Below the pieces are notes generated by a model. The model was not told where the DNA came from. It saw only the letters and a list, made by a program, of their open reading frames with translations, and searched no databases. The position numbers and the translations under genes were made by a program. 64,000 nt of DNA. Origin: Magnaporthiopsis rhizophila. Lineage: Eukaryota > Ascomycota > Sordariomycetes > Magnaporthales > Magnaporthaceae. Below, in pieces: positions 1 through 12,343 of this stretch (its first letter is position 1; each line of letters begins with the position of its first letter). The stretch lies in contig PYSS01000006.1 in the NCBI GenBank assembly GCA_003049465.1, positions 164,818-228,817 of the forward strand, given 5' to 3'.

Positions 1-2436
1 TCAAAACTTGAATGTTAATCAATGGGCGGTCAAAAGAGAATGAATCGCATTGATGCTCAAAGAGGCAAAGAATGAATGTCACGGCCAAACCTGCGGCCGT
101 CGATCACGGCGCTTCCCAACGGTCAGCCAGCCCTTCCCCGACAATTCCCCACGCTCCGCTCCCTAATCCTCGCTCCCTTCCTTTCCCTTTTAGCGTCCAC
201 CTAGAGGCGCCATTCACTAGCACAGACGCACGTCACCCTCCACTGCAGCGACCCCTTGCCTAGCGTGCTGCCGACTTTTTTTGATTGGCCAAACCCCACG
301 GGACCTGGGGGATTTCAACAGGAATGAGCGAAAACCTGCTGGTTGGAGCGGTGGATCGAAAAGAGCGGGGATCAGGCCAGGAGAGTCACGAGCGGACGTT
401 ACCGCCAGCCATCGTTTTTGGCGCTCTCGCTCGCTCTTTGTTTGTGGCCGCCTCTTTTTATGATTATTGATTGTTCTCCCTGCTCGCCTCGGGCACATGA
501 TGTGATTTCGTCATCTCAGATCGGCTGCCCGGCGTTTGCTCGGACATCACCCGTAGTGCTCACCAAGATCGAGGCATGAGCTTAATTCCTTTTGACGCCA
601 GGAAACCTTGTTGCACCGTGACCGCCACCGAGCTAGGCCCGCCATTTTTCCCAATTGTTTCTGTGGTGCCTGCCTGTTGAGATCGAAGTGTCGGCGGGGC
701 AGAGCCGGCCCCCACCACCCCTGTCCGCGCCATCTGATCCTCGTGCCCCTGTCACTCCACACTCCCACTCTGAAATGGGGTTCGACGGGCGGGTGTTAGT
801 GCACGCAATTTATTGGCTGGTGCCATCATCGGAGCACAGTCAAGTGCCCATTTTTCCCCTTTCAAATTCCAATTCTGTTTCCAATTCTGTTCGTCCAGTT
901 GCTCTTTTGAATTTTTTTTTCTTTCCTCCTTCGGTTCGGCGCTTGCCCCTTGTCTGGTCTGGCGTCCCTGCAAAACCCGTTCGTGACCAGAATCGGGATC
1001 ATCCCAGATTCTCAGCCCAGGAATAATCGGGGATCAAGACGGACGGTCCTGTCCGGAGAAACCCACTGTTTGTTGTAGGGAATAGGGCGAAAGAAGAAGA
1101 AGTAGAAGAAGAAAAGAAAGTTGCGGCATTATCTTCCATAGACACACTCTGTGGTACTGGTCCCTGGTGCCATAGAGCCCACATCACCTCCATATAGTGA
1201 GCCAGCTATTCCCCAGTCCTGTCTGATGGACGTTGAAAGGTGCCATTGTGCCAGTTGCCAAAACACGGGCTCCCGAGACCCGAGACGGCACGCCACTCTA
1301 TTCCACACACACACACACACACACATTGCTTTTTTTTACTTCACGTTTACCCGTACCAAAACCTTGGCTGCCCGGGAACCAGAACAGCCTCGCAACTTTG
1401 CAGTTGAAACGCAAAGCCTCTGTTTACCCTTTCCCGATGGCATTCTTGCTCTCGCGCCCGCTCAGGGCATGATGGGGATGGGATGGTGCCGTCAGTGCCA
1501 CTCGCATGGGCCCCATCCTGGTCCAGAGCCGTCTGTCTCTCTCCTTCTCCCACATCGCGTTCCATCTCTGCTACCCTATCCTACATGTGCCCTCTTCTCG
1601 CCTCGGCACCCCATCACCAACCATCCCCACACCCCCGAACCGACCAGTCCAGCCCAACCCCTGCCCCTACCTAGCCTAGTTCTCGGTCTTGGGGGAAGTC
1701 GTTGACCCACACACCCTGCGATCTTTGCCGGCTACTTCCACTTGTTTTTTTTTTTATGTACCCACCTGCCGTTTTATTTCCCGCTTCTTTCTCCCCCTTG
1801 TTTCGTTTCTGTGCATTCCCTGTTTTGTTTGCTCTCTTATTTAATTTATTTTTGGGTCGAGGGAACACAATAATAATAATAAAAAAGAGCCTCGGAATAC
1901 ACGGTCTCCCTCCGAGAGCGTTTCTCCCGATTTAGTGCCTGGGGGTAGCTTTACGGCGCAGGGTTGAAAAGGCGCTCGGGTGCCGTCTCTTGACTTTGCG
2001 CTTTGTTTCTCGAGCACACACATTCACCAACTCTATACCTCACTCCATCTCCGTCATCCATCCCCGAACAGTACCTAATCCTTTGTCCCGAGACGGGCAC
2101 TGCCTCTCCTTCGAAACCATTCAAACAAAGGGCAAAAAAATTCCTTTCCAGGTTGTTTCGTCTATTTCACTCGGCCAGCTTCACTCCCCGCCCTACAAAC
2201 TCGAGCCTTCCTTATATTTCCTCAGCAGACTGCCTACACCAGCGAGCTCTTGTTCCACAACGACATCGCCTGAACCGACACAAGCCATACATACATACCT
2301 AACGATCTTGTGCTCCCGGAGCTTGTCACCCCGCGATTCTGTGGTGTAACTCTAGGGTTGGGAAAAGCCGCCGAACGAAGTCAGCCAGCCCTGTCGTGTG
2401 ACCTATCTCAAGTGTGTACGTACGCGCCGTTGAGAT
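1..2436. other. Non-coding upstream region and leader of the first gene
   Basis: I see no supportable gene here. The short reading frames overlap on both strands and lack splice or domain signals. The last 700 bases (about 1730-2430) are rich in C and T with scattered A-runs, as fungal promoters and 5' leaders usually are, and probably serve the gene starting at 2437. Confidence 0.5.
1304..1325. repeat. (CA)11 microsatellite
   Basis: Perfect CA dinucleotide run in non-coding DNA. Length is read directly from the sequence. Confidence 0.9.
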
Positions 2437-3630
2437 ATGCACATGCACAACCAAATCATGAACTACAACACCAAGGGCAGGCCGCTGGGCCACAGCCGCG
2501 GCGGCATTCGCCAGCCGCCCAGGCAGGGCAAGCCGCAGCACGGCCGCTCAGGCCCCGGTGCCCCCGTCGACCCGGACGAGCTGTCGCGCCGCCTGCACCT
2601 CGTGCTCGCCGACCAAAAGGCCTACGCCGAGCGCAAGAAGCGCAACGCCAAGACCGAGGCCGCCGCCGCCGCAGCAGCAGCAGCAGCCTCCAAATCGCTA
2701 CGGACCAACAACAAGGAGGCGTCGTCTTCGTCGGCCTCGGCATCGTCCCCGCGCGGCCTCGTCATCAGAAAGTCCATGTCGATCTTGGACAAGGCGAAGA
2801 GGAAAACGTCGAGGGCGGCCCTCAAGGATCAGCTGCAGCCGCCACCGCACCCGGAGGAGGAGGAGGGGCCGAGCGGCGCCGGCGCCGGCGGGCCGTACGT
2901 GCCGCGCGAGGCGGCCGCGCAGTTCGCCCTCACCACCACCGCAATGAACATGAGCGGCAGCGGCGGCGGGCTGGCGCACAAGCTGTCGCGTAACGCGCTC
3001 AGATTCCACCTCGAGGCCGACCACGTTGACCCCAACGCCCCGCCGGCCGAGCAGACCAAGGCGCTGCGGCGCGCCCAGAGCAGGCGCGAGCAGCTGCACG
3101 AGCGCAACCAGTTCCAGCGCTCGCGCATACTCGAGGAGGCCGCCGAGGTGGAGGAGGCCCATCAGAGCCGCAACAACCACCGCCACACCTTCACGGGCGC
3201 CCTGACCGGAGGAGGCCTGGATCATCAACAACACCAGCAGCACAAGAAGAACAGGAGGAGTAGCACCGGTGATTTCTTAGAGTGTCGGGAGAAGGATTCA
3301 GGCGACAACCGCCATGCGCTGCCTATGCCTCCCGCCTCGCCGGGCCTCCACGAGGACTCTCCGCCACCCAAATACCACCCGCTGCAGGACCCCGCTGAAC
3401 ACCGCGTCGACTGGACGCAGAGCGACGAGGCAAAGCCTATCCAGAGGGCCAAAACCGTGCCGCTCCTCAAGCGACGGACCTCAATATTTACCCTCCGCGG
3501 CAGGTTTGGGAGTAAGGACTCTAAACAAAGCCGTGGAGAGAAGGACGCTGTCATCGACAGCACTATCGATGAGGCGCCTGAACTATCCAAGCCTTCCAAG
3601 CTCGGATTTTTCTCTAGACTCAGGCGTTAG
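2437..3630 (+). CDS. Hypothetical low-complexity basic protein, 397 aa
   Basis: An uninterrupted frame of 397 codons. It starts at the first of several near-adjacent ATGs; another in-frame ATG seven codons later is equally possible. I recognise no domain. The protein is rich in Arg, Lys, Ser, Ala and Gln. It has a poly-Ala run near residues 74-83, a Ser run near 95, a central charged stretch (about 205-245) that could form a coiled coil with many RR/RxxQ pairs, and a basic C-terminus ending in FFSRLRR. Such composition suggests a disordered nuclear or cortex-associated protein, but this is inference. Third positions are strongly G/C, unlike the flanking DNA, which supports real coding. Its 3' end converges on the HIT zinc-finger gene 315 bases away. 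Confidence 0.75.
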   Translation: MHMHNQIMNYNTKGRPLGHSRGGIRQPPRQGKPQHGRSGPGAPVDPDELSRRLHLVLADQKAYAERKKRNAKTEAAAAAAAAAASKSLRTNNKEASSSSASASSPRGLVIRKSMSILDKAKRKTSRAALKDQLQPPPHPEEEEGPSGAGAGGPYVPREAAAQFALTTTAMNMSGSGGGLAHKLSRNALRFHLEADHVDPNAPPAEQTKALRRAQSRREQLHERNQFQRSRILEEAAEVEEAHQSRNNHRHTFTGALTGGGLDHQQHQQHKKNRRSSTGDFLECREKDSGDNRHALPMPPASPGLHEDSPPPKYHPLQDPAEHRVDWTQSDEAKPIQRAKTVPLLKRRTSIFTLRGRFGSKDSKQSRGEKDAVIDSTIDEAPELSKPSKLGFFSRLRR

Positions 3631-3944
3631 CTGCTTCCGTGCCCCAGACAAGCGAGGGGATCAGGCGCTGGAAAGCTTACATTTAATACATTTCATATCC
3701 TTCATATTTTTTTAACCCAACTTCCCGTGAGTCGTGCATGAATCGTGTGAGCGCCTGTGACGTGCGCCAGTTTGCCGGCCACATCCTTTAGAAGGGACCG
3801 ACCGATCATCGTCTTGTGTGGCTGCTGCCGTGATGTCTCGCGGTTGCCATACCAATTTTGCATGCGAAATCGCCGGGTGTAGCCAAGGGACGTTCGTGGA
3901 GCTGCTCACAGAGCTGCTCGTGGTTATAGGTGGATAAGATTGTG

Positions 3945-4865
3945 CTAGTCGGCCCATTCCTGTTGTTGGAGGCTCCGAATGTGCTTGACATCGCCCTGAA
4001 CAACCTCGCGCTGCACCATGTCGTTCACCTTGCCGTCGCTGCCGGATCGCGACAGCAGGTAGCGGACGAGATCGCAGTACTCCCGGACGCAGTCGCCGTC
4101 CTCGCCAGGGTCCATCCTCGCCTTGCGCAGCGCAGCGCGGCCGCGGCGCAAGCCCACGTCGGGCGTCCACACCTCCTGCTTCTTATTGCGCGTGGCTTCG
4201 ATCATCGCGTGTACGCCGATCGGGACGTTCTTCGGCGGGAGCGTGGCCTCGTGGATCGCCTCGAGGGCGGCGGCCAGACCGGGGTACTTCTTGAATAGGC
4301 GCCTCAGTTCGGGGGAGTCGTCCAGCACGCTGAATGGGTGGGGCGCCTCCTGTGTTTGCTTCTGCGCGGGCTTCGCGGGGTGCGTGGCGCCGGACCGTAC
4401 CGGCTGTGGTGGTTTTGGGGGTAGCGAGTCGGCCGGGTGAATCACGCGGTGGACGTGCGAGCAAGCCACTGAACAGCTGGAGAGCGACATTTTGTCAGCT
4501 CAGGATGCGCCCAAGTAGGGCGGAGAGTGAGGTTGAAGAGATTTATATAGGTTGGTAGATACGGAAAGCGCAGTGAGTAGTGTCGCAGAACAAACTTACT
4601 AGGCAATGGTGCAGTGCGGGCACTTGTAACTACTCTCACGCTTCTGGCAGACGCCGCAGAGGCTCTTGGTGCCGCGAAATCCCCTCGGGCGCGTCAGGGC
4701 GTCGGCGGGCGCGGTCTGAGAGCTGCCAGCCCCACCGGCGTCACCGTTCACGGCATCGGTCGCCGCAGCGGTAGCGACGGCGGCAGCAGCATTGGTGCCG
4801 GCGCTGTTAAGCTCGCTGTCCTCGACAGTCAGCTTGGAGATGCCGTTTGTCGGGGACACGGACAT
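3945..4865 (-). CDS. HIT1: HIT-type zinc-finger protein (Hit1/ZNHIT3-like), 265 aa, two exons
   Basis: Exons 4865-4600 and 4476-3945. The intron 4599-4477 (123 nt) splits a Tyr codon. Joining the exons restores a zf-HIT finger at about residues 73-100: CGVC, then YKCPHC, then YCSVAC followed by two His. Each half alone is an incomplete finger, which is the main proof of the splice. After the finger come a Pro-rich linker and a helical segment (ELRRLFKKYPGLAAALEAIH) typical of ZNHIT3/Hit1 proteins. Hit1 works with Rsa1 in box C/D snoRNP assembly in the nucleus; that role is taken from the family. The N-terminus is Ala/Thr-rich and unordered. The gene is divergent from NFU1, with about 540 bases between the two start codons. 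Confidence 0.85.
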
Positions 4866-5404
4866 GATCGGCGGTCGCACGACAGCGAGGCGGACGAGCA
4901 ATTCGCTGTGGCTTCGGGAGGCGGGAGCAAGTAGGTGAGATGTGTACGACTTGACGTCGTTCTGAGCCGCAGAACTAGCAAGCCACTGGAGATTTGAGTT
5001 GCCAATCAGAAAATGCAGCCAGTGCGGGCGTCGGATGACAAGGACCTGCGGTCGGGGAGATCGAAAAAAAAAAGTTGCCCAGTGCTGCCCGCCAATCCCC
5101 ATGCGAACACAGGCTACTGGCGGCTCGAGCGGGGACCTTGTGGGACTAGAGGCTTGTCGCTCGGGAATATGACGCAAAATTCCTTCATCGCCATTCGCCT
5201 GCCGACTTTTTCCTTCGCCATCGGCTCGGTCGGAGATCTCGTCCATCGGCGGCGAATCCAGTCCCTTTCTTCCATGTCCAAACGAATCCTGCCCTAATAT
5301 CTACTGGGATGAGCTGCAGGTTTGACGAATATATCTATCTCGCCCGCCATTCCGACATAATTCCAACCGATCGACAAGCTCCCGGTTCCAAGCCCCGCGT
5401 CGCC
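4866..5404. promoter_or_regulatory. Shared divergent promoter region between HIT1-like and NFU1
   Basis: This is the only space between two start codons pointing away from each other, so both promoters must lie here unless they extend into coding DNA. I see no clear TATA box. The open frames that cross it are extensions of the two genes upstream of the better ATGs. Confidence 0.5.
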
Positions 5405-6506
5405 ATGCTGAGGAAGCTCCTGCGGACCACGGCTCTGGTCCTGTCCCGCCCGAGGCCAGTCAGGACTGCCGGTCTCTCTAGCCTAAGCAAAATCGCCAGC
5501 GAGCGCGCCGCGCATACCGGCGCAAGAACGCTCGCTTTTGGGCCGTCGTCTCAAAGACCCAGGATACGGCCCGCGCATCAGCAGCCGACTTTGGGGGTGC
5601 TGAGCGGCGCGGGCCGCGGCCGACGAACCATCTTCATCCAGAATGAAACAACACCGAACCCAGACGCGCTCAAGTTCCTACCGAACCACCGTATCCTCCC
5701 CGACGGGATCTCGACGCCCTTCATCGAGTACCTGAACCCGCGCTCGACTATCGCGCCCCCCTACCCGTCGCCGCTGGCGGCGCAGCTCATGAACGTCGAC
5801 GGCGTCACCTCGGTCTTCTACGGCGCCGACTTCATCACCGTGACAAAGGCGCCCGACGCCAACTGGGCGCACATCCGACCCGAGGTCTTTGCGCTCATCA
5901 CCGAGGCCATCACGTCCGGGCAAAATATCGTCAATGTCGTCGACCGCGGCGCGACCGCGGGCGACGGCACCGGCGCCGGGGCGGCCTCGGACGGGCAGGA
6001 GACGGCTGGGGAGGAGGACAGCCTCAGCTACAACGAGAACGACAGCGAGGTCGTGGGCATGATCAAGGAGCTGCTCGAGACCCGCATCAGGCCCGCGATC
6101 CAGGAGGACGGCGGCGACATTGAGTACCGCGGCTTCGAGGACGGCAACGTCCTGCTGAAGCTCCGCGGCGCCTGCCGGACGTGCGACTCGAGCACTGTCA
6201 CGCTCAAGAACGGCATCGAGGGCATGCTCATGCACTATGTAAGCAAGCAATCACCCGTGCCACAATCAATCAACGCGCCACTGCGCATCCATGCTCCACT
6301 GTCCACGTGTTTCTCTTATTTCTCGTTCTGACAGCCACGTGCCTCGGTAGATTGAGGAAGTCAAAGGAGTAATCCAGATCCTAGACCCGGAGGAAGAGAT
6401 TGCAGCGAAGGAGTTTGCCAAGTTTGAGGAGAAGCTAAAGGTCCAGAAGGGCGAGGTGCCTCCTTTGACGGTTGGAAAGGGAAGCTTGGATACCATCCCT
6501 GGGTAA
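5405..6506 (+). CDS. NFU1: Mitochondrial NifU-like Fe-S scaffold/carrier NFU1, 329 aa, two exons
   Basis: Exons 5405-6238 and 6351-6506, separated by a 112-nt intron (GTAAGC...TAG). I chose the ATG at 5405 over one at 5309 because it opens directly into an Arg/Leu/Ser-rich presequence typical of matrix targeting. Residues 76-165 form the Nfu N-terminal domain (NETTPNPDALKFLP is diagnostic). An acidic linker follows. Residues 212-300 are the NifU C-terminal domain with the cluster-binding CRTC motif (Cys257 and Cys260). The last 51 residues come from exon 2. The family delivers [4Fe-4S] clusters to mitochondrial targets such as lipoate synthase and respiratory complexes. Length and architecture are complete. 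Confidence 0.93.
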
Positions 6507-9500
6507 AAAGGAACACCGTCCGTGCACCTCGTAGGGATGCAAAGCGCTTAGATCGAATGTGTACGAGTTACAAGAACTTTCTGCGGAAATGCTGGGTTGA
6601 AATACCACATATCGTTTGTTTTCTACAAGCACCTGTCATCGAGTTTATTGAAGCTGGGCATTGCAGCGCAATGTGTCATGCATTGCTTAGCCGAGCTCCT
6701 TGCAGGGCACCGCAATTTCGCACCCTGGACATCCCTCCCCAATCTCGGATTTGCTTTTTCCAATCCCTTTCTCAACTCCTGTTTTTTCTTTTTCCTTTGT
6801 ATCTGTGCAGGACTTTGTTTGCAAGATATGCAGGGAGAGCACGTGAGTGGCTGTCAAGCTCCTTGGCGTGAGCTAGGGGCGTGAGTCTATGAATTGATTG
6901 CCAGAGTGGCCCCAATTGGATCGCAGTGGGCGGCGCGGAGGAGAAATCCGGGGTAAGCTCCAAAGCGGGAAGAATGAGGGATAGAGCCGTTACTCCTCTA
7001 TTTTTATCCGTCACTTGGGTATACTCCATAGCCATTCTCAAACCAGACATTGTAGGATTTTAAGGGTTAAGGAAACGGGAGCGACGGCGTTGGCACAAAG
7101 CGAGATGGAAGCAGCGTTGTAAAAACGCACCTCGATCCCAGGCGGTGCTCAGGGTGAGGTGGTGGTGGTGGTGGTGGCTCGGGGATTCCCAACTGCTTCT
7201 GGTCTGGGACCACGACCGACCCGCCGGCGATGCACATGCACCAATCGGGGTAGGATCAGCTCAGCTTCCCGCAGCAGGACTCTGGCGCACGCACGGTGGT
7301 GGCACAACTGCGCTGGGGCGGGGTTGCCCAGCATGCCCAGCCCTCCATTTTAGCCTTCACGAAGGTCCTGACATTTCCCTGCTGTCCGCTTAGGTTGTGG
7401 CGCATGCAGAGATGGATTGGCGAGATGTATGCAAGCGAGGAGGAGGGATGCTTTGATTCCTTTTCCGCCATTTCCTCGGCCTCGAAGGAGTCAAATTGCA
7501 CTCCCACCACCTCGTCTGCACGGCGTACATACTGCACATAAAATGAGAGGCTAGCTCTCCATCTGCTTCATGTAGAACGATGGCCTCTTCCCTCTTCCCG
7601 CCACCACCACCCCCGCTGTTGTGCAGCTCATCAATGCGCCCGCCGTCGGTACTCCCGATGGGAAACACGCGTAGTATCTCTTCTCTTGTTGGCAAGATGG
7701 CCACGGAAGAGAGACTGCGCGTGATATGTGTGCGCATGTGTGTGTTGCGACACCACAGGAAGCTCTCTTTTTCTTTGTTCCTTTCTCTTCGGTCTCATGC
7801 CAGCCCGGCCAGCCCGAGATGTGGCCTCATACGTCAAAAATATCCTAGCCCGGCGCCAAAGGTGGCTTGGTGGAGACATTTCCATGACCAAGCAGCACGG
7901 GAAGGAAACCCAGTTTTTGGCGACCATCTGGTTCCGTGGCACGGATCGAACATAATTCACAATCCCCAGTGCCGAACGTCCATCTCGATGTCCTTAATCC
8001 CCGACGGCCCCACCCATCATCGGACCACAAGCGTCTGGCAGTGCTTGTGCGCTCTTGGGCTAGGGGGTGACAGCTACGATGTACCGCATCCGGCCGAGCA
8101 GAGGTCCGTACATGGCATGTACAACCAGCAGCCAAGTGCGGAGCAAAGACGCGGGACCCAGATTTCTTGCTTCTGCCGTTGCGGCTGTCATTGCTTTGCT
8201 GCAGTCTCCGCATCCTATGCATCGATAGAGTCCGTATGCGCGCGGGGATTGGCTTGTACGACGTACGTATACAACATCCCCCTTGTACGGAGTCAAAAGG
8301 GTGTCGTCTCCCTTTCCTGCCTGGTGCATATGCACCAAACGGCAGCGCGGCGTCTCCTCCAGCGTATCAGCGGCCACGAGAGACGCCGCTTCGATGGGTT
8401 CATGTTACCATGCTGCAGATCATAGGGGGCACACCTGCTGCAAGTGCCGGGGTCACCCTCCCTCTGTTTCCGCAAATGGGTGCTTTGAACGATAGGTTGC
8501 CCTCCAGGCCGACTTCTTGCGCCGACCACTTCGGCTGGTCTTGTCCTGCTTGCCCTTCTGTGGTTTGTATGTGTAGTGTAGGTACGTATGTTGTATCTGG
8601 TACACGCCCGGTCGGTCAAAGACTAGACGGCTGGAATTTTGCGGTTTTGGAGGCAACGAGACTCTGTATCGCACTCATCGATACGATGCTTGAGATGGGA
8701 GGGCCGTGCGCGCGACGCATGCCGCTTGTCGGACAAGGGGCCTGGGAATCGGCGTTGCGGCGAAAGGATCCGTGGTCGTGCAGATGTGTTCTCCCAGAAG
8801 ACGTGCAGCCAACCTTGCCGGTTCCGCGGCTCAACAGACATCACGACGAGTCGGTTGGTAGCCGACCCCATCAGGCTTTGCGCCGGCACGCATCGGCTCG
8901 TCCAGGGGCCATCGCTGAACTCAGGTACCATATCTTGCTGAGTGAGCCAGCTGGGTCGACACCCATCTCCCAGCGAGAGCCGCGCCCGTTTGAGGCGACC
9001 GGTGTGTCGTGGAGAGTCATCTTTTCACCCGCCCAGAGCCGAGATGCCTGCCGATGGAGTTGAGGAGACATAGAAGTGAAAGTGCTGCACCCTTCTCAGC
9101 AAGGTCGAATATGCCCAAGGCTTCGCCCGCGGAGGAACATGGTGCTTGCGTGCCTTGCTTTTGGTGTCTGTGGACCAGCACCCGACGTCACCGGGAGGGG
9201 CAGACAGATCATAGATGGCTCGTCTCCCTCCACACTCTGGCTCGCCCAACAAAAGGAAAACCTACATACTGCCGGTTAATGTACCCAAACTCGAAGCTTA
9301 GCCTCTCGATGGGAAAACATCTCAAGCCCAAAAGGGAGAGAACAGGTCCAGGCAGAATCCCGGCTCCAGCTCTGGCATACATGCTGCGATGATGCGAATC
9401 GGCTGGATGTGAGAGGGCAGAAGTGCGTCACGGCTTGAAGGCAAGATGGGAAAAGTTTGCCCTTGGTTTGAGCCATTCAGAGGGTCTCAAAGTTGGTGGC

Positions 9501-9815
9501 TTCACCCCCTTGTGACTCCTTTTGAATCTGCTGCAGGGCAAGCTTAGCCCCTCAGTGGACCAGTCCAAGGAGGCAAGGACGGGTCGAGTGGGGACCGGTG
9601 GATGCAATTCATTTATTGCACCCTCCCTTCCCGCGCCGCTAGCCAGACGCCCTGGGATGGCATGGCTTGAAGCTTTTGGATTTGGAATGCGGAGAGGGAG
9701 AAAGGCGAGAGCCCAGGACACGCACAAACGAGACTGACGGCATTATCGTATTGCGGGGAGAGCGAGAGAGCACGCGAACGCTAGGGAGAGACGGTTTAGC
9801 TGGAAGGGCGTCCTA

Positions 9816-9818
<3 letters not shown>
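6507..9818. other. Non-coding interval downstream of NFU1
   Basis: About 3.3 kb with no gene I can support. It contains a GGT/GTG-rich patch near 7155-7180. Several frames of 200-300 codons overlap each other on both strands (for example 7580-8425 and 8167-9063), but they have random-looking composition, no domains and no splice-bounded extension. The first 150 bases probably hold the NFU1 3'UTR. Confidence 0.5.

Positions 9819-9858
<40 letters not shown>
9819..9858. repeat. (CA)20 microsatellite
   Basis: Forty bases of perfect CA repeat in non-coding DNA. It lies more than 2 kb upstream of the PSP1 start codon. Confidence 0.95.
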
Positions 9859-9859
<1 letters not shown>

Positions 9860-12343
9860 CCTTGACGAGACACCAGGGCGCCTCCGTAGCTGTCCTCGTC
9901 AAAGGCGGCCTCGCCTGAATCTTATCCACTTTATTCTCCTCATCTCTGTTCAGCCCAAGACGGGCTCGCAGTGGGCTGGCTCTCAGAGACTTAGCCCTTT
10001 TCTGGCCGGGACCATCCATTTATCTTCCTTTTTCATATTCTTTTTACATCCTTTATTCATCTTGATCAACCTTGTTTCGCGAATCTACATACATCTTGGC
10101 TCCTTGGTGTGCCCTACACCAAAGAACAAACCGAGAAGTTGTCATCTCCAGCAGTTCTTGTCAGCCCAGGACAGTCATCCCAAATCTCCAGCCGTCAGGA
10201 TCCTCGGCTCTCAAAAAATACTTAGGCAGTATCAACTGCATCCGCACACAAATCAGCGTCACCAGCGGCGATCTACAGGTAGCGGCCAATCAGCGAGGCG
10301 CTGCAGAAACAGAAACATTTCCAGAAACGCCCACACCCCAGAAATTGGTTGCCCCAGCGTTCAGGCTCTGATCCAGCCGCCGCCCCCTCGCCGCTAGCGT
10401 CTGGTGTCCCTTCTGTCTGGTCTGGCCGCGCCGGTGCCCGCCCAGCTGCAATACCCAGCCACATTGGACGTTGAAGAAACACAGACCACCACCTACACCC
10501 AGCCGGATCTCGACCCCTCTTTCAAACCGCCCACCCCGGACTTCAAGCCCGCCAGCTGTTGCTGCCTCTTTATTAGCGGCACGCTGCCGAGCTAAAGACG
10601 ACGCTCCTGTCGCCACTGCATACCCGACCCCGACCCTCGCAAACCTGCCTATCTGCTTCTCCCCTTCTCGCCCTCGAATCCCCATCCAGTCCTAGCCCCA
10701 GTGCCGCCCGACCATCGTCCTGGAGTGCGCATGTCAAGAGAAAGAGAGATCTGACCTGGACTTGGAGCGACGAGGCGCGCCCAATTGCCTGCCACCATCT
10801 TTGTCCTTTATTTTTCTTGTCAGACAATCAGGCTTGCGCTGTAACCTCTCTCCCCGGCCCACAAAGACAGAAGACGTCTCCGTTGTGCCCTCCAGTCAGT
10901 GCGACAGCCCATCAGCCAGCGCCAACGATGGGCCACGCATAGCTCCGTTACAACCCTTCGTGGCCCAAGAAAAAAAAAAGCTGGAGCTGCTGTGCAAGGC
11001 GAGGCCGCATTCTCCTCGACCATTTCTTTTTGTTCCATCTTTTTTCTCCCCGTCTCAAGCAGCCATTACGCCCGCGCGCCCACTACCTAATTGAGGGAGG
11101 AAGGAAGGAAGAAAAAAAAAAGAAACAAAAAAGATAACAACAAGAAAACAAGAATATCTTTCCAAGAGGATCGTGTCGGTTTCTAGAGACAGGCTTTTAG
11201 ACTAGGGCGACTGTATACCCCTTCCTGCGATTACCCGTCTTAATCCCTTTCGATTCTCTTTCCACCCAACTTCCTTGCCTGCCATCTGGCTTTTCCCTCA
11301 GTATTTCTATTTTCCACTCATCAAAACCTCGACTCGACAACCGTCCATGTCAATCATCGACGACGCCCCACACTTCTGACGACGTACGACACAAGACCCG
11401 ACGCGAGCAGGCCCAGGTTCGCTTGCCTAAAAAAAAGAAAACGAAACAAAGACGACGCAACGGGGTGCTTTCTTTCTTATTTTTACGAACGACGCGCCCG
11501 ACGACCTCGATCCTCTTAGACTATCACTTTCTTCAGATACCCCCCCGGCCTATAGATCTGCACATTATCTGGTAGGTCTGCTTCCTTTTCTTCGCCGCAC
11601 CCTCCCCGTTGCGATTGCTACTTCCCCGGTCGCCTCGCTCTGCGGATCTCTTGGTGTTTCGAGTGTGCGCGGTCTGCCAAGATGGCGCCACCCACCACGG
11701 ACGGTCCTCGTCGAGCATGCGGGCGCAGCGGGCGGCGGCTACGAGAAACGGATCTGAGGCTGCACGCAAGCGATGTTTCAAGCAGGCCAGATGCCGTGGC
11801 CAGCCGGGCGAGTGCGCCACGGTCTGGGGATGCCGGGGTGCGCGGGAATCGGTTTGCCACGGTCGCTCGGGCAATCCCGTCGACCGTTTTGCCAGATGGA
11901 CGATGCGGCGGCAAATTAGAGCCCCTCCCCAATGCTGCTGGTGCCCGCTTCGCTATTTTGGCTTTCTCGTGTCGCCTGCAGCACATCCTGGCGCCATTTT
12001 TGCGGATACAGCAATCCCACCAGGTCGTTGCTTCCGGAGCTCATTTGCTAACCCGATTATGTTGCAGACTTGGTAACCATTCTCATTCAACGTAATTCTT
12101 GGCTGTGGAGTCATCATCGCCCTTCTCACCAACGCACGCAAGGAACAAGCACACACCGAGCGTACTCCGCCGTCGCGTGAGCACGGGCGGCGAGACCGGG
12201 CATCCTTGCTGCCTGCCAACCGTCTCGGCGAGCAGCCGTGTGCCTCGGGACGAGATCTATCCTCTTCTCTCTAGGGAGGATCTGGTGTGCATGAGGCGTC
12301 GCTATCGTCCCGTCGCTGGTCACCTTTGTACCCCTCACTGACG
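9859..12343 (+). promoter_or_regulatory. Promoter and long 5' leader of PSP1, with a probable 5'UTR intron
   Basis: From about 10000 to 11570 the + strand is strongly pyrimidine-rich with A-runs, resembling fungal leaders. A good intron signature follows: donor GTAGGT at 11572, branch-like GCTAAC near 12048, acceptor TTGCAG ending at 12067. This would give a 496-nt intron in the 5'UTR. I see no conserved protein in this stretch. cDNA would be needed to fix the transcription start. Confidence 0.4.

Noticed and set aside
7580..9063. Two overlapping long frames (281 and 298 codons) on the + strand
   Set aside because: They overlap each other in different frames, and frames on the minus strand are equally long. 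There is no domain and no splice continuation, and the composition looks random.
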